Source: Chloroflexota bacterium
GTDB lineage: Bacteria > Chloroflexota > Limnocylindria > P2-11E
Length of the DNA stretch: 39,646 nt
Direction of reading: 5' to 3'
Assembly (NCBI GenBank): GCA_005879975.1
Contig: VBIL01000075.1
Coordinates: 1 to 39,646 of the forward strand
The translations under genes and the position numbers were made by a program. Below, in pieces: positions 8,208-16,853 of this stretch. Under the pieces are notes generated by a model. The model was not told the DNA's origin. It made no database searches and saw nothing but the letters and a program-made list of their open reading frames with translations. Position 1 is the first letter of the stretch; every line of letters begins with the position of its first letter.

Positions 8208-10171
8208 TGACTCCTGAAGACCTTTACGAGTTCCGCTTCCTGACGGATGCGCAGATCTCACCGGATGGCGAGCGGATCGCCTTCGCGGTGAAGACCGCGA
8301 ACGAGAAGCGCGACGGTTATCGGGGCGCGATCTGGCTCGTCCCGTTCGACGGCTCTCGACCGCCGGCACAGATCACCTCCGGCGCCGCACACGATTCGAC
8401 GCCCCGGTGGTCGCCCGATGGCCGTCAGCTCGCGTTCACATCGGATCGCGGCGAGACGCCAAAGGGGAAAAAGCGTCCGCCGCGCAACGTGTTCCTGCTC
8501 GATCTCGACGGCGGCGAGGCCCGTGAGCTTACCCGGTTCGCCGACGATTGTTCAGACCTCGTCTGGTCGCCGGACGGACGCACGCTCGCGTTCGTCGTCC
8601 GCGATCCCAGGAACGACGGAGACGAGGACGACGGCGTCCGTGTCTACGACCGGGCGCGATACAAAGCCGACGAGGGCGGTCTCTCGGACGGCCGGCGCAA
8701 GCACATCTGGCTCGTCGGGCCGGACGGCCTCGCGCCGCGACGACTCACCGACGGCGACTGGGATGACGGTCAGCCGGAGTACTCGCCCGACGGCACAGAG
8801 ATCGCGTACGTCTCCAACCGGACCGAGGAGCGCGACGTCAACACGGTCGCCGACATCCACGTGACCAGCACCACGAGCGGCGAGACGCGCCGGATCACCG
8901 ACGGCCAGGGCAGCTATGGCAATCCGTCATGGTCGCCCGACGGTGCCACGATCACTTGCTACGGGACCGAGGTCGCGATTGGATCGTCCGCACGCAATGC
9001 GCATCTCTGGGCGTTTCCACGGGCCGGCGGTCGCGGTCGGGACCTCCTCGCGGGGTGGGATCGGACCGTCGGATCCTCGGTCATTAGCGACATGCGCGCG
9101 CACGCGCAGACCCTCCCGCCAACCTGGACCGATGACGGTCGCATCCTCTTTCTCGGCTCCGATCAGGGCACCGCGAACGGATATTCCTGCGCGGCGGCTG
9201 GTGGCGATGTCCGGGCGATGACGCTGGGCAGCCACCAGCTCGTCTCGTGGTCACTCGACCGATCGCGCAAGCGTTTCGCGACGGTCGTCGCGACGGTCAC
9301 CGATCCGGGCAACGTTTTCTCCGGCGAGATCGGTGGGGCGATGCGCAAGATGAGCTGTCTGAACGACGACCTCCTGGGCTCGCGCTTCCTCGCGTCGCCG
9401 GAGCGTGTCGAATTCACCGGGCCGGACGGTTGGAAGATCGAAGGCTGGATCCTGAAGCCACGCGGCTTCGACCCGGCGAAGCGCTGGCCGCTGGTCCTCG
9501 AGGTCCACGGCGGGCCGCACACCGCGTACGGACACTCTTTCTTCCACGAGTTCCAAGTCCTCGCCGGGCGCGGATATGCGGTGCTCTTCACCAACCCGCG
9601 GGGCTCTCACGCGTACGGCGAGAAGTTCGTCACCGCGTGTGTCGGCGATTGGGGCGGCAAGGACTACGAGGACCTGATGGCAGGCGTCGACCAGGTGCTG
9701 GGTTCAGGCTGGGTCGATCCGAAGCGCCTGTACGTGACCGGCGGCAGTTACGGCGGATTCATGACGAACTGGATCGTTGGCCACACCGACCGCTTCCGTG
9801 CGGCCGCCACGCAGCGCAGCATCTCGAACAACATCTCCGCGTTCGGCACCAGCGACATCGGCTGGCACTTCTGGGAGCACGAGATGGGGGATGCGACGCC
9901 CTGGCGTGGCAGCGAAAAGCTGATCGAACGTTCACCGTTGACCTACGTGACCAGGGTGAAGACGCCTCTCCTGATTCTCCACGCCGAACGCGATCTTCGC
10001 TGTCCGATCGAGCAGGCCGAGCAGCTCTTCATCGCGCTCAAGGTCCTCGGCAAGGAGGCTGTCTTCGTACGTTTCCCCGAAGACAACCATGACCTCACCC
10101 GTGGGGGCAAACCGAAACATCGTGTCGAGCACTGCCGCCGGATCGCCGACTGGTTCGACGCGCACCCCTGA
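8168..10171 (+). CDS. S9-family prolyl oligopeptidase / acylaminoacyl-peptidase
   Basis: A 667-residue alpha/beta-hydrolase peptidase of the dipeptidyl/acylaminoacyl peptidase group. Residues 1-400 are a WD40-like beta-propeller with repeated SPDG blades (ISPDGERIAF, WSPDGRQLAF, WSPDGRTLAF, YSPDGTEIAY, WSPDGATITC). The catalytic domain follows, with Ser527 in GGSYGGF, Asp609 in AERDLRC and His641 in EDNHDLTRGG. No signal peptide is visible, so it is probably cytoplasmic, degrading short or N-acylated peptides. ATG 8168 is used as start, although no ribosome site is visible and the homologous part begins near residue 11 (PLTPEDLYEF); TTG 8207 is possible. The downstream acetyltransferase begins one base after the stop, so the two form an operon. 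Confidence 0.94.
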   Translation: MARYAALSSSLPPLTPEDLYEFRFLTDAQISPDGERIAFAVKTANEKRDGYRGAIWLVPFDGSRPPAQITSGAAHDSTPRWSPDGRQLAFTSDRGETPKGKKRPPRNVFLLDLDGGEARELTRFADDCSDLVWSPDGRTLAFVVRDPRNDGDEDDGVRVYDRARYKADEGGLSDGRRKHIWLVGPDGLAPRRLTDGDWDDGQPEYSPDGTEIAYVSNRTEERDVNTVADIHVTSTTSGETRRITDGQGSYGNPSWSPDGATITCYGTEVAIGSSARNAHLWAFPRAGGRGRDLLAGWDRTVGSSVISDMRAHAQTLPPTWTDDGRILFLGSDQGTANGYSCAAAGGDVRAMTLGSHQLVSWSLDRSRKRFATVVATVTDPGNVFSGEIGGAMRKMSCLNDDLLGSRFLASPERVEFTGPDGWKIEGWILKPRGFDPAKRWPLVLEVHGGPHTAYGHSFFHEFQVLAGRGYAVLFTNPRGSHAYGEKFVTACVGDWGGKDYEDLMAGVDQVLGSGWVDPKRLYVTGGSYGGFMTNWIVGHTDRFRAAATQRSISNNISAFGTSDIGWHFWEHEMGDATPWRGSEKLIERSPLTYVTRVKTPLLILHAERDLRCPIEQAEQLFIALKVLGKEAVFVRFPEDNHDLTRGGKPKHRVEHCRRIADWFDAHP

Positions 10172-10172
10172 G

Positions 10173-10691
10173 GTGCGCGTTCGGCCGGCGACGCTGGACG
10201 ATGCCGAGGCCATCGAACGCATCCGCGTCGAGACCTGGCGCGCGACATACCGCGGGCTCCTACCCGACGGGCTGATCGACGGACTACGCGAGAACGCGGA
10301 CCAGCGTCGGGAACGCCTGCGCTCTCAGCGGGCCGATCAGTTCTCCTTCGTCGCGGAGGACGCCGGCGAGGTGGCCGGATACGCCTTGGGCGGTTCCGAG
10401 CGAACGGGCGACGCTGAATATCGCGGCGAGGTCTATGCGATCTACGTCCTGCCCGCGCATCAAGGAAAGGGACTTGGTCGCGCTCTCATCCGCGAGTCGG
10501 CACGAGAGCTGGCACGACGTGGGCTGGATTCGCTCGTCATCTGGGTGTTGCGCGAGAACGAGGTCGGTCGCGGCTTTTACGAGCGTCTGGGCGGACGCGC
10601 GATCCGCGAAAAGCCACTCGAGGAATTCCCCGGTGCGGCAGATCACATCGAGATCGGCTACGGCTGGTCAGACACCTCGCCGCTCCGATGA
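10173..10691 (+). CDS. GNAT-family N-acetyltransferase
   Basis: A 172-residue GNAT acetyltransferase. The acetyl-CoA pyrophosphate loop QGKGLGRAL is at about 97-105, preceded by the beta-4 strand VYAIYVLP, and followed by the C-terminal motif VLRENEVGRGFYERLGG typical of motif B. GTG 10173 is chosen because the fold begins immediately (VRVRPATLDDAEAI) and it lies one base after the stop of the S9 peptidase. An in-frame ATG at 10089 would add 28 low-complexity residues read from inside the peptidase gene. The acceptor substrate is unknown. Since the S9 relatives include enzymes acting on N-acylated peptides, a functional link with the preceding gene is conceivable but not shown. Confidence 0.9.
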   Translation: MRVRPATLDDAEAIERIRVETWRATYRGLLPDGLIDGLRENADQRRERLRSQRADQFSFVAEDAGEVAGYALGGSERTGDAEYRGEVYAIYVLPAHQGKGLGRALIRESARELARRGLDSLVIWVLRENEVGRGFYERLGGRAIREKPLEEFPGAADHIEIGYGWSDTSPLR

Positions 10692-10696
10692 CCTAG

Positions 10697-11110
10697 TCAG
10701 GTCCCGAGGTCGAGATCCGTCGGCGGCTCGTCCGGCAGAACCCAGCGGATGTATGGCTTCGCCCACTTCACGTGAAGCTCATTGGCTCGGTCCGTCGCTT
10801 TCGCGTACAGCCGTTCGAAGGCCGGCCCGTCGTGCCGCTCGAGCGCGAGAAGGACCGGCGCGAGGAGCTCGGTCTCGAACGCGACGAGATCGTCCGCGTA
10901 CTTCGGCCGGATCACGGCGAGCTTCCGCTGCAGACCGCGCACGCGCCGCGCGAAATACGCCGCGAGGTCCCAGTTACCGCCGCGCGCGGCGTACGCGCAT
11001 TTCCACCAGGCGACGCCCACCGAAGCCATGATCTCGCCCGTCCCCGGAAGAAGTTCGGCGACCTGATCGAGCGTGAGCTGCGGCGGCTTCGCGCGCGTCT
11101 CGTCGCTCAT
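10697..11110 (-). CDS. Conserved-looking protein of unknown function
   Basis: A soluble, mostly helical 137-residue protein. It has an aromatic-rich centre (SVGVAWWKCAYAARGGNWDL at about 31-50) and a C-terminal segment KWAKPYIRWVLPDEPPTDLD. I do not recognise the family. Codon use matches its neighbours and the amino-acid composition looks natural, so it is probably real. The ATG at 11110 overlaps, as ATGA, the stop of a small upstream frame on the same strand. Its 3' end lies five bases from the end of the convergent acetyltransferase gene. No cofactor motif, signal peptide or membrane segment is seen. Confidence 0.75.
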   Translation of the reverse strand: MSDETRAKPPQLTLDQVAELLPGTGEIMASVGVAWWKCAYAARGGNWDLAAYFARRVRGLQRKLAVIRPKYADDLVAFETELLAPVLLALERHDGPAFERLYAKATDRANELHVKWAKPYIRWVLPDEPPTDLDLGT

Positions 11111-11328
11111 CGCGCGATAGTACGAACGTGCGCGGTCGCCGACGCGAGTCGCTCGCCGTATTCCTGCGGAACTTTCGCGCGAGCGACATCCCGCTTCCTC
11201 GCCGCCTCGCGGTGACCGCACGCAATCTCTCTCAGCGCGTGGCACTGCGGCGTGTGTGCTGCGGCCACGACGGCGAGCCGGGCTGCTGAGTGACCGCCGA
11301 GCCGGAGGGTCCTCCGCGCCGCTAGCAT
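11107..11328 (-). CDS. Possible small basic protein of unknown function
   Basis: A frame of up to 73 codons filling the gap between the divergent membrane-protein gene and the unknown protein at 10697-11110. The C-terminal half (PQCHALREIACGHREAARKR..) reads like genuine protein, with two Cys and three His residues. The N-terminal 25 residues look like read-through of a promoter region, so the true start may be an internal GTG. Its stop overlaps the next ATG as ATGA, the operon style of this genome, which is the best argument that it is translated. No ribosome site is visible before the ATG at 11328. It may also be a chance frame in GC-rich DNA. Confidence 0.4.
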   Translation of the reverse strand: MLAARRTLRLGGHSAARLAVVAAAHTPQCHALREIACGHREAARKRDVARAKVPQEYGERLASATAHVRTIAR

Positions 11329-11338
11329 TGCCAGGCCG

Positions 11339-11839
11339 GTGAAAGAGCTCTTCCAAGGCCGTCGCTTCGGGTTTTCGCCCCGCGCGGCCATCGCCTTCGT
11401 GGCGGTCGGGCTCGGGATCGCGCTCTCCCTAACCGACTTCATGGCCTGGTTCGCCTGGGGCGCGAAGGACACGAACGGGTTCGTCATCGTCTCGTACTGG
11501 CTCGCGTGCACCGTGACGGTGATCCTGGCGCTCGGTCTCCTCGCCACGCTCGCCGAGCTGCTCGACACACCCCGGGAGGAGCGTGGCCTCGCCCGGCTCG
11601 ACCTGCTCGCCGCGGTCGTCGCGTTCCTTCTCTACGGCGCGTCCGCGTTTCTGCGCGGCAGCGAGCTGTCGGCCGCCGCCGCGGCACCGGCCCCGTTCCT
11701 TCTCGCGATCGCTGCGCTCCTCGTTACATTCGTCGACGCGGCGGTCGCCGCGAACCTCTACAGCGCGCGCGAGTGGGAAGAGCTCGAAGAAGAACCCATG
11801 CGCGAACATCGTCCGCGGAGGCGCGCCGCCAGCCGCTGA
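11339..11839 (+). CDS. Four-helix integral membrane protein, unknown
   Basis: A 166-residue protein starting with GTG. Hydrophobic segments lie at about 16-40, 48-71, 87-105 and 115-141, followed by an acidic then arginine-rich cytoplasmic tail (SAREWEELEEEP...RPRRRAAS). A short hydrophilic loop (TPREERGLARLD) separates helices two and three. I do not recognise a family. It sits 42 bp ahead of the large cyclase/LuxR regulator on the same strand and might be co-transcribed with it, possibly as a membrane partner; that is only positional inference. The opposite-strand small frame starts 10 bp away, leaving almost no room for separate promoters. Confidence 0.8.
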   Translation: MKELFQGRRFGFSPRAAIAFVAVGLGIALSLTDFMAWFAWGAKDTNGFVIVSYWLACTVTVILALGLLATLAELLDTPREERGLARLDLLAAVVAFLLYGASAFLRGSELSAAAAAPAPFLLAIAALLVTFVDAAVAANLYSAREWEELEEEPMREHRPRRRAASR

Positions 11840-11880
11840 TCCCTCAACGGTGGCCATTGCGCGGACGGGACAATACGCGC

Positions 11881-14800
11881 GTGCCGCGCCGAGTCGTTCG
11901 AACCTATCTCTTCGCCGATCTTCGTGACTACACGGCCTTCGTGGAGACACGCGGCGACGCCGCGGCGGCGAGGCTGCTCCGCGCGTATCGGTCGATCGTG
12001 CGTGCAGAGATCCGTGCCAAGCGGGGAGTCGAGATCAAGACCGAAGGCGACAGCTTTTACCTCGTCTTCAACACCCCCGGTGACGCGGTGCGGTGTGCCC
12101 TGGGCATCGCGCGGCGGGCGAAAGCGCACAACGAGCGCCACGCCGACCTTCCGCTGCGGATCGGCATCGGGATCAACACCGGCGAGGCCGTCGAACATGA
12201 CAAGGCCTACGTCGGCTCGGCGGTGATCCTCGCCTCACGGCTCGCGCAGCAGGCCGAGGCGGGTCGAAGCCTTGTCACCGACACGGTCCGGTCGCTCGTC
12301 CGCACCGGGGGCCTCGCGCCGATGCGCGACCTCGGCCCGTGGAAGCTCAAGGGCGTCGCGGAGTCCGTGCACGTCTATGAGGTCGAGACCACCAAGTCAT
12401 CGGCGGCGCGTTCGGTCGGACCGAGCCTTCGCCTGCCCGCAATGCTCCTGCCGCCGCCGCTCCGCGGTGCGACCGGGCTCGTTGTCTGCCCGGAGCTGGT
12501 GCAGCGCGAGCTGCAGCTGGCGGCGCTGCTCGAGCATGTCGGCGCCGCCGCCACCGGCGAGAGCCGGATCGTTGCCGTCGCGGGCGAAGCGGGGGTGGGC
12601 AAGACGCGCCTCTTGCGCGAGCTCGCGCGCGTTGTCCACGACGATGGTTTCTATGTCTTCGGAGGGCGGTCGCACGCGTCGGCGGCACTCCCCTACGAGC
12701 CGTTCATCGCGGCTCTTCGCCCGTATGCCCAGTCGCGCGGGACCGAGATCCTTAGACGCCTCCTTGGCACGCTCACCAGTGAGCTCCGACGCCTTCTTCC
12801 AGAGATCGAGCTCGCGCCAGCCAACGAAGACATGACGATCCCAGACGACGAGCGACGCGAGCGATTCCTGCGCGCCATCCATCTGCTTCTCGAGGACGCG
12901 GCCTCTCTCCGTCCGGTCGTTCTGGTGCTGGAGGACATGCATGAGGCCGATGCTGCGAGCCGCGACCTGCTGAGCTATCTCGCGACGATGCTGCATGGCG
13001 GCATCTGTGTCGTCTTCACATATCGGGAGGAAGACGTCGGACCCACCCATCCGCTGCGTGCGTTGATTGCGGGGTTCGATCGCGAACGCCGGCTTTCGCA
13101 CGTCGCGCTGCCGCCGCTCGACGCTGCGGGCGTCGAGCGAATGACCAGGGCGCTTGTTCCCGAGCGAGCGACGGGCGAGCTCGCACGAGCCGTCCTCGAG
13201 CGCTCCGAAGGCGTCCCCTATTACGTGGAAGAGCTCCTCAAGACCGCCGTCGATGATGCCGACGTAGGAGCCGCTCGCCTCCCTCTGCCGCGCACCGTCC
13301 GCGACGCGGTCCAGATGCGGCTCGGTCGGCTCATCGAGGTGCGTGGGCGTCCGATCGCCGATCTCCTTGAGGCCGCGGCGGTCGCCGCGATACCCCTCGG
13401 GTACGAGGTGTTGCGGGATCTTTCGGGCCGCTCTGACCGAGACACCGGCGAGGACCTCGCCGCGGCGGTCGAGGCACAGCTCCTCGAACGTCCGCCGACG
13501 CAGCAGGAGATCTACCAGTTCCGGCACACCCTCACGCGGGACGCGGTCGCTGGCGCGATACCCGAATCGCGCCAGAAGCTTCTTCACGTGCGCGTCGCGG
13601 AGGGGCTGGAGAAGCTCCGAGACGATCGGCAGAGCGCAACGATCGCCAGGCACTTCGCCGCCGGCGGAGATGGCCCGAGGGCGGTCCGCTATGCGCGCGA
13701 CGGAGCGCGTGCCGCGATCCGGGTCGGAGCGTACGCGGCCGCGATCGATCTCTTGCGACTTGCGGCGACGGAGGGCGTCGGGATTGCCGAAGAAGTGGAC
13801 GTCCTGTTCGAGCTCGGATCGGCGCTGCGCTCCGCCGGTCGCGCACACGAAGCCGAAGATGTCCTCCTCCGTGCTCGAGATCTCACGAAGGACGAACAAC
13901 GCCGGGCCCGGATCGATCTCGAGCTTGCCGCGGTCCTGCGGATGGAAGGGCAACGCGTGGAGGCGGTCACTTCCGTTCGCCGCGCGATCGACGCGCTGCA
14001 GGCGCACCAGGGCCCGATCCTCGCGGAGGCACTCGTCCACCACGCCGATCTGGCTTGGGCGGAAAACAACCTGGGGGAGACGGTGCGCCTGGCCGAGGAT
14101 GCGCTGAGTGCCGCGAGACGGTATCAGGCGCCGAGTGTCGAGGTCCAGGCTCTCACCCTGTTAGGCGCCGCGAGCGTCCGGCTGGGCAAGGACGAAGGTC
14201 TCGAACATCTCGCCGAAGCGACGCGTCGAAGCCGCGCGCTCTCACTTGGCGCTGAGGCCGTTGATGCCTACATGGAGCTCGCCCGCGCGCTTCTCTTTCG
14301 CGGGCGGAACGAAAACGCTCTCGATGCGGTGAAGGAGGGACTGGCGCTGGCCCGGGCGCGGGGACTCGAATTCGCCCAGGCTCGACTTCTCGCTCATGCG
14401 ACGACGATCTGCGTGAACCTCGGCCGGTACGAGGAGGCGCGCGGGTTCGCCGAACAGTCGGTTGCGCTTGCGCGAGCCGGGACCATCGCGGCCAGTGCCG
14501 CTCGCGTGTCATTGGCCCACGTGATGTCCGACCAAGGCGAGGGAGAGGCCGCGCTGGCCCTGTTTGATTCCGTGAGGGAGGACTCCGAGCGGAACGAGCC
14601 GGACAGGCGAGTCATCTACTGGTCATACCGCGCGCAAGCGCTGCTCGGACTTGATCGGCTGGACGACGCGTGGGAGTCGGCGACCCGCGCCGTCGATCTC
14701 ACGGCGGCGACCCCGGGAATGGGGATGACCGCGTTCCTCAACGCCGCTGAAATCGCCGAGGCGCGCCGCGATAGCTCGGGGATCGAGGCACTCTCGCGCC

Positions 14801-15351
14801 GCTTCGAGGATTACTTCGCCGGTCGGGACACACCCCCGGTCCGTCTGGTGCGCCTCGAGATCGCGGCGATCCGCGAGCTCTGCGCCGGTCGGGATGCGGC
14901 GAGCCCCTTCAGTGAGGTCGCCGACACCTACGCCTCGCTCGGCGCTCGAGTGCGGGCGAGTTACCGGCGCGCAACCGCGGCCATCGCTCGCCTGAACGAC
15001 TCGAGGGCTCGCGGTTCGGCGCGTCGTGAGCTCGCCGCTCAGCTGCGCGACCTAGAGTCTTTCGGCGCGCGTCGGTACGTGGCCGCGCTCAACCGGCAGC
15101 TGCGCCGCCGGACCGCGGCGCGGAGCGCCGGCGGTCCGCTCACCCAGCGGCAACAGCGCGTGGCTGTGCTTATCTCCCGTGGCTGGACCGACCGGCGGAT
15201 CGCACGCGCTATCGGTGTGTCGGATCGGGCCGCGAGCGGGCTCGTCCGTTCCGTGCTTACGGGCCTGGGTGTCGCCACGCGGTCGCAGGTCGCCGCATGG
15301 GTAGCCGACCACCCGGGTCTTCCGCGAACCGCTCCTGCTCTTGCGCCCTAA
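11881..15351 (+). CDS. Cyclase-domain / AAA-type ATPase / TPR / LuxR-like regulator
   Basis: A 1156-residue multidomain signalling protein. Residues 8-140 are a class III cyclase homology domain with Asp13 (FADLRDYT), Lys53 and Asp57 (EIKTEGDSF). The usual VNxAAR reads VILASR, so the transition-state Asn is missing although Arg120 remains. Residues 200-520 are a STAND-type ATPase: Walker A GEAGVGKT at 235-242 and Walker B VVLVLEDMHEAD near 346-357. A long TPR-like helical repeat region covers about 600-1050. The C-terminus (about 1087-1141) is a LuxR-like helix-turn-helix (LTQRQQRVAVLISRGWTDRR, then IARAIGVSD). Such proteins couple ligand sensing through TPRs to transcription. GTG 11881 is preferred because the cyclase fold starts ten residues later. 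No membrane segment is present. Confidence 0.92.
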   Translation: MPRRVVRTYLFADLRDYTAFVETRGDAAAARLLRAYRSIVRAEIRAKRGVEIKTEGDSFYLVFNTPGDAVRCALGIARRAKAHNERHADLPLRIGIGINTGEAVEHDKAYVGSAVILASRLAQQAEAGRSLVTDTVRSLVRTGGLAPMRDLGPWKLKGVAESVHVYEVETTKSSAARSVGPSLRLPAMLLPPPLRGATGLVVCPELVQRELQLAALLEHVGAAATGESRIVAVAGEAGVGKTRLLRELARVVHDDGFYVFGGRSHASAALPYEPFIAALRPYAQSRGTEILRRLLGTLTSELRRLLPEIELAPANEDMTIPDDERRERFLRAIHLLLEDAASLRPVVLVLEDMHEADAASRDLLSYLATMLHGGICVVFTYREEDVGPTHPLRALIAGFDRERRLSHVALPPLDAAGVERMTRALVPERATGELARAVLERSEGVPYYVEELLKTAVDDADVGAARLPLPRTVRDAVQMRLGRLIEVRGRPIADLLEAAAVAAIPLGYEVLRDLSGRSDRDTGEDLAAAVEAQLLERPPTQQEIYQFRHTLTRDAVAGAIPESRQKLLHVRVAEGLEKLRDDRQSATIARHFAAGGDGPRAVRYARDGARAAIRVGAYAAAIDLLRLAATEGVGIAEEVDVLFELGSALRSAGRAHEAEDVLLRARDLTKDEQRRARIDLELAAVLRMEGQRVEAVTSVRRAIDALQAHQGPILAEALVHHADLAWAENNLGETVRLAEDALSAARRYQAPSVEVQALTLLGAASVRLGKDEGLEHLAEATRRSRALSLGAEAVDAYMELARALLFRGRNENALDAVKEGLALARARGLEFAQARLLAHATTICVNLGRYEEARGFAEQSVALARAGTIAASAARVSLAHVMSDQGEGEAALALFDSVREDSERNEPDRRVIYWSYRAQALLGLDRLDDAWESATRAVDLTAATPGMGMTAFLNAAEIAEARRDSSGIEALSRRFEDYFAGRDTPPVRLVRLEIAAIRELCAGRDAASPFSEVADTYASLGARVRASYRRATAAIARLNDSRARGSARRELAAQLRDLESFGARRYVAALNRQLRRRTAARSAGGPLTQRQQRVAVLISRGWTDRRIARAIGVSDRAASGLVRSVLTGLGVATRSQVAAWVADHPGLPRTAPALAP

Positions 15352-15377
15352 CTAGGGCACTACATATCGCTGAAGCA

Positions 15378-15713
15378 TCAGTAGTGCTCGACAGTCTTGA
15401 AGTACGGCTTGTTGTTGTTGGCCGGGTCGGTCAGGCCCTCCATCCACATAGCGATGCCATCGACGAACGCGTCTGCCTCTGGGGTGTGAGCCGGAACATC
15501 CGTGTCGAACAACGCCGCTATGGCATCGCCTTGCTTCCCAGGCTTGTTGTCCTCCTCGAAAAGACTCACGGTGCTGGCGATCACGTGTTGTTCGCCGTTG
15601 AGCTTGGTCTTGATCATGGTCGCGACCGCACCACCGTTCGCCACCGAAGCCTTGTCGAGATGGCCCAGCACGAGACCGTGGGCGTCCTGACTGTGTGTCG
15701 TCGCCATTGGCAT
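15378..15713 (-). CDS. Small soluble protein of unknown function
   Basis: A 111-residue protein beginning at an ATG preceded by a strong GGGAGGGA ribosome site, which fixes the start. The sequence is natural-looking and mixed alpha/beta: an N-terminal GLVLGHLDKASVANGGAV, a middle EQHVIASTVSLFEEDNKPGK and an acidic C-terminus with MWMEGLTDPANNNKPYF. Lysine, asparagine and threonine are more frequent than in neighbouring proteins, and the base composition is a little less GC-rich, hinting at a separate origin. I do not recognise a family. It is followed by the 3' end of the convergent LuxR-type regulator; the next minus-strand gene upstream starts 50 bp away. Confidence 0.75.
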   Translation of the reverse strand: MPMATTHSQDAHGLVLGHLDKASVANGGAVATMIKTKLNGEQHVIASTVSLFEEDNKPGKQGDAIAALFDTDVPAHTPEADAFVDGIAMWMEGLTDPANNNKPYFKTVEHY

Positions 15714-15763
15714 CTGTTCCCTCCCGCGTCCGGGCGCGTAGTACGCCCGCGCTTAGGTGGCTG

Positions 15764-16012
15764 TCAAGCAGGCAAGCGCGTCCCGGCGGCAGTCTGCCGA
15801 CGAGTCGTAGCAACGGCCAGATCCCGCTGCTCGCCGCGAGCCTTACGGATCGCGATCGACTCAGCGATCTCCTGCGCTCGCATCTCGAAGATCTGCAGCG
15901 CCCGCTCGGGATCGTCTCGTAGCGCCCGCCGCGTCCGAGCGTCGCCAAAGAGCATTTCCGCCCGCCCCGCGTCGCTCAAGGCCATCTCCATCACGTCCCA
16001 CAGCTTCGACAT
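15764..16012 (-). CDS. Small helical protein of unknown function
   Basis: An 82-residue charged helical protein. The ATG at 16012 is preceded at normal distance by GGGAGG, which makes it a better start than the in-frame ATG fifteen bases earlier. The core (DVMEMALSDAGRAEMLFGDA and the following ALRDDPERALQIFEMRAQEI) looks like one or two long amphipathic helices. The C-terminus is polar and less convincing. No known motif is recognised. It lies 50 bp upstream of the small protein at 15378 on the same strand, and both have strong ribosome sites, so the pair may be expressed together. Confidence 0.65.
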   Translation of the reverse strand: MSKLWDVMEMALSDAGRAEMLFGDARTRRALRDDPERALQIFEMRAQEIAESIAIRKARGEQRDLAVATTRRQTAAGTRLPA

Positions 16013-16110
16013 CGGTCGTCCTCCCATTTCGGTGATGCGGGCAGATTCGCAGCGAAGGCGGCACGCGACCGCCAGACGGCGAACGGCGCCAGTGTTTGGT
16101 GCGCGACAGT

Positions 16111-16842
16111 TCAGCCGCCGGAGGCGAGCTCGCGAAGACGGAGCGCGTTCTTCGGCGCGTAGGCCATCTCGTCGTTGTTGAAGTAGGCGTAGACGTCGCG
16201 GCCTTCCGCGCGCCAGCCGCGGATGCGCTCGGCCCATTCGCGCAAGGCGTCGTCGCCGTAGTCCGAGCCGTAACGGCGCTCCGGTCCGTGAAAGCGGAGG
16301 TAGACGAAGTCCGCGGTCACGGCGATGTGCGTGGGCCAGTGCGGCGTGTCGCCGATGACGAGAGCGACCTTGCGCCGGCGCAGGAACGCGAGCGCCTCTT
16401 CCGTGAACCAGGATGCGTCACGCGGCTCGAGCGCGTGGCGGCGCCGGCGCGGCGCGACCAGGCGGAAGAAGCGATCCGCCCTGTCCTTATCGAACTTCAT
16501 CCGCGGCGGCAGCTGGACGAGCACGACGGCGAGCTTCCGCCCCAGACCGGCCATCGTCCCGTACGAGCGCTCGATGCTGTCGTGCTCGACCTTGAGCCGC
16601 TTGATGTGCGTGATGAAGCGGTTGAGCTTCACCGCGTACACGAAATCATCGGGGACCGCGCGCCGCCACTTCTCGAAGATCTCTCGCTCGGGTTGTCGGT
16701 AGAAGGGACTGTTCAGCTCGACCGTGTCGAAGAGACGCGCGTAGTAGTCGAGCCACTTGGATGTCGGCAGCTCCTTCGGATAGAACCGGCCCTTCCAGTG
16801 CTTGTACTGCCAGCCCGATGTGCCCACGCGCAGCTCGCTCAT
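16111..16842 (-). CDS. DUF72 (YecE-like) family protein
   Basis: A 243-residue TIM-barrel-like protein of the DUF72/YecE family. Diagnostic features are the N-terminal VGTSGWQYKHWKGRFYP at about 6-22, the segment FDTVELNSPFYRQP, KLNRFITHIKRL, the LVQLPPRMKFD strand and the C-terminal VYAYFNNDEMAYAPKNALRL with its conserved Asn-Asn-Asp. Length is normal. The biochemical role of the family is unproven, although the fold suggests an endonuclease-IV- or isomerase-like active site. ATG 16842 is 11 bp from the start of the divergent ABC transporter gene. Confidence 0.92.
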   Translation of the reverse strand: MSELRVGTSGWQYKHWKGRFYPKELPTSKWLDYYARLFDTVELNSPFYRQPEREIFEKWRRAVPDDFVYAVKLNRFITHIKRLKVEHDSIERSYGTMAGLGRKLAVVLVQLPPRMKFDKDRADRFFRLVAPRRRRHALEPRDASWFTEEALAFLRRRKVALVIGDTPHWPTHIAVTADFVYLRFHGPERRYGSDYGDDALREWAERIRGWRAEGRDVYAYFNNDEMAYAPKNALRLRELASGG

Positions 16843-16853
16843 ATGCTCAGGCC

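Noticed and set aside
12397-14043. 548-codon minus-strand frame inside the LuxR-type regulator gene
   Set aside because: Composition is that of antisense GC-rich DNA; the plus-strand frame carries all domain motifs.
15345-15358. Inverted repeat GCCCT-AACT-AGGGC over the regulator's stop codon as a terminator
   Set aside because: The stem is only five base pairs and no T-run follows; too weak to call.
15352-15948. 198-codon minus-strand frame overlapping the two small genes at 15.4-16.0 kb
   Set aside because: The alternative small frames have strong ribosome sites and natural sequence; this one is arginine-rich read-through.
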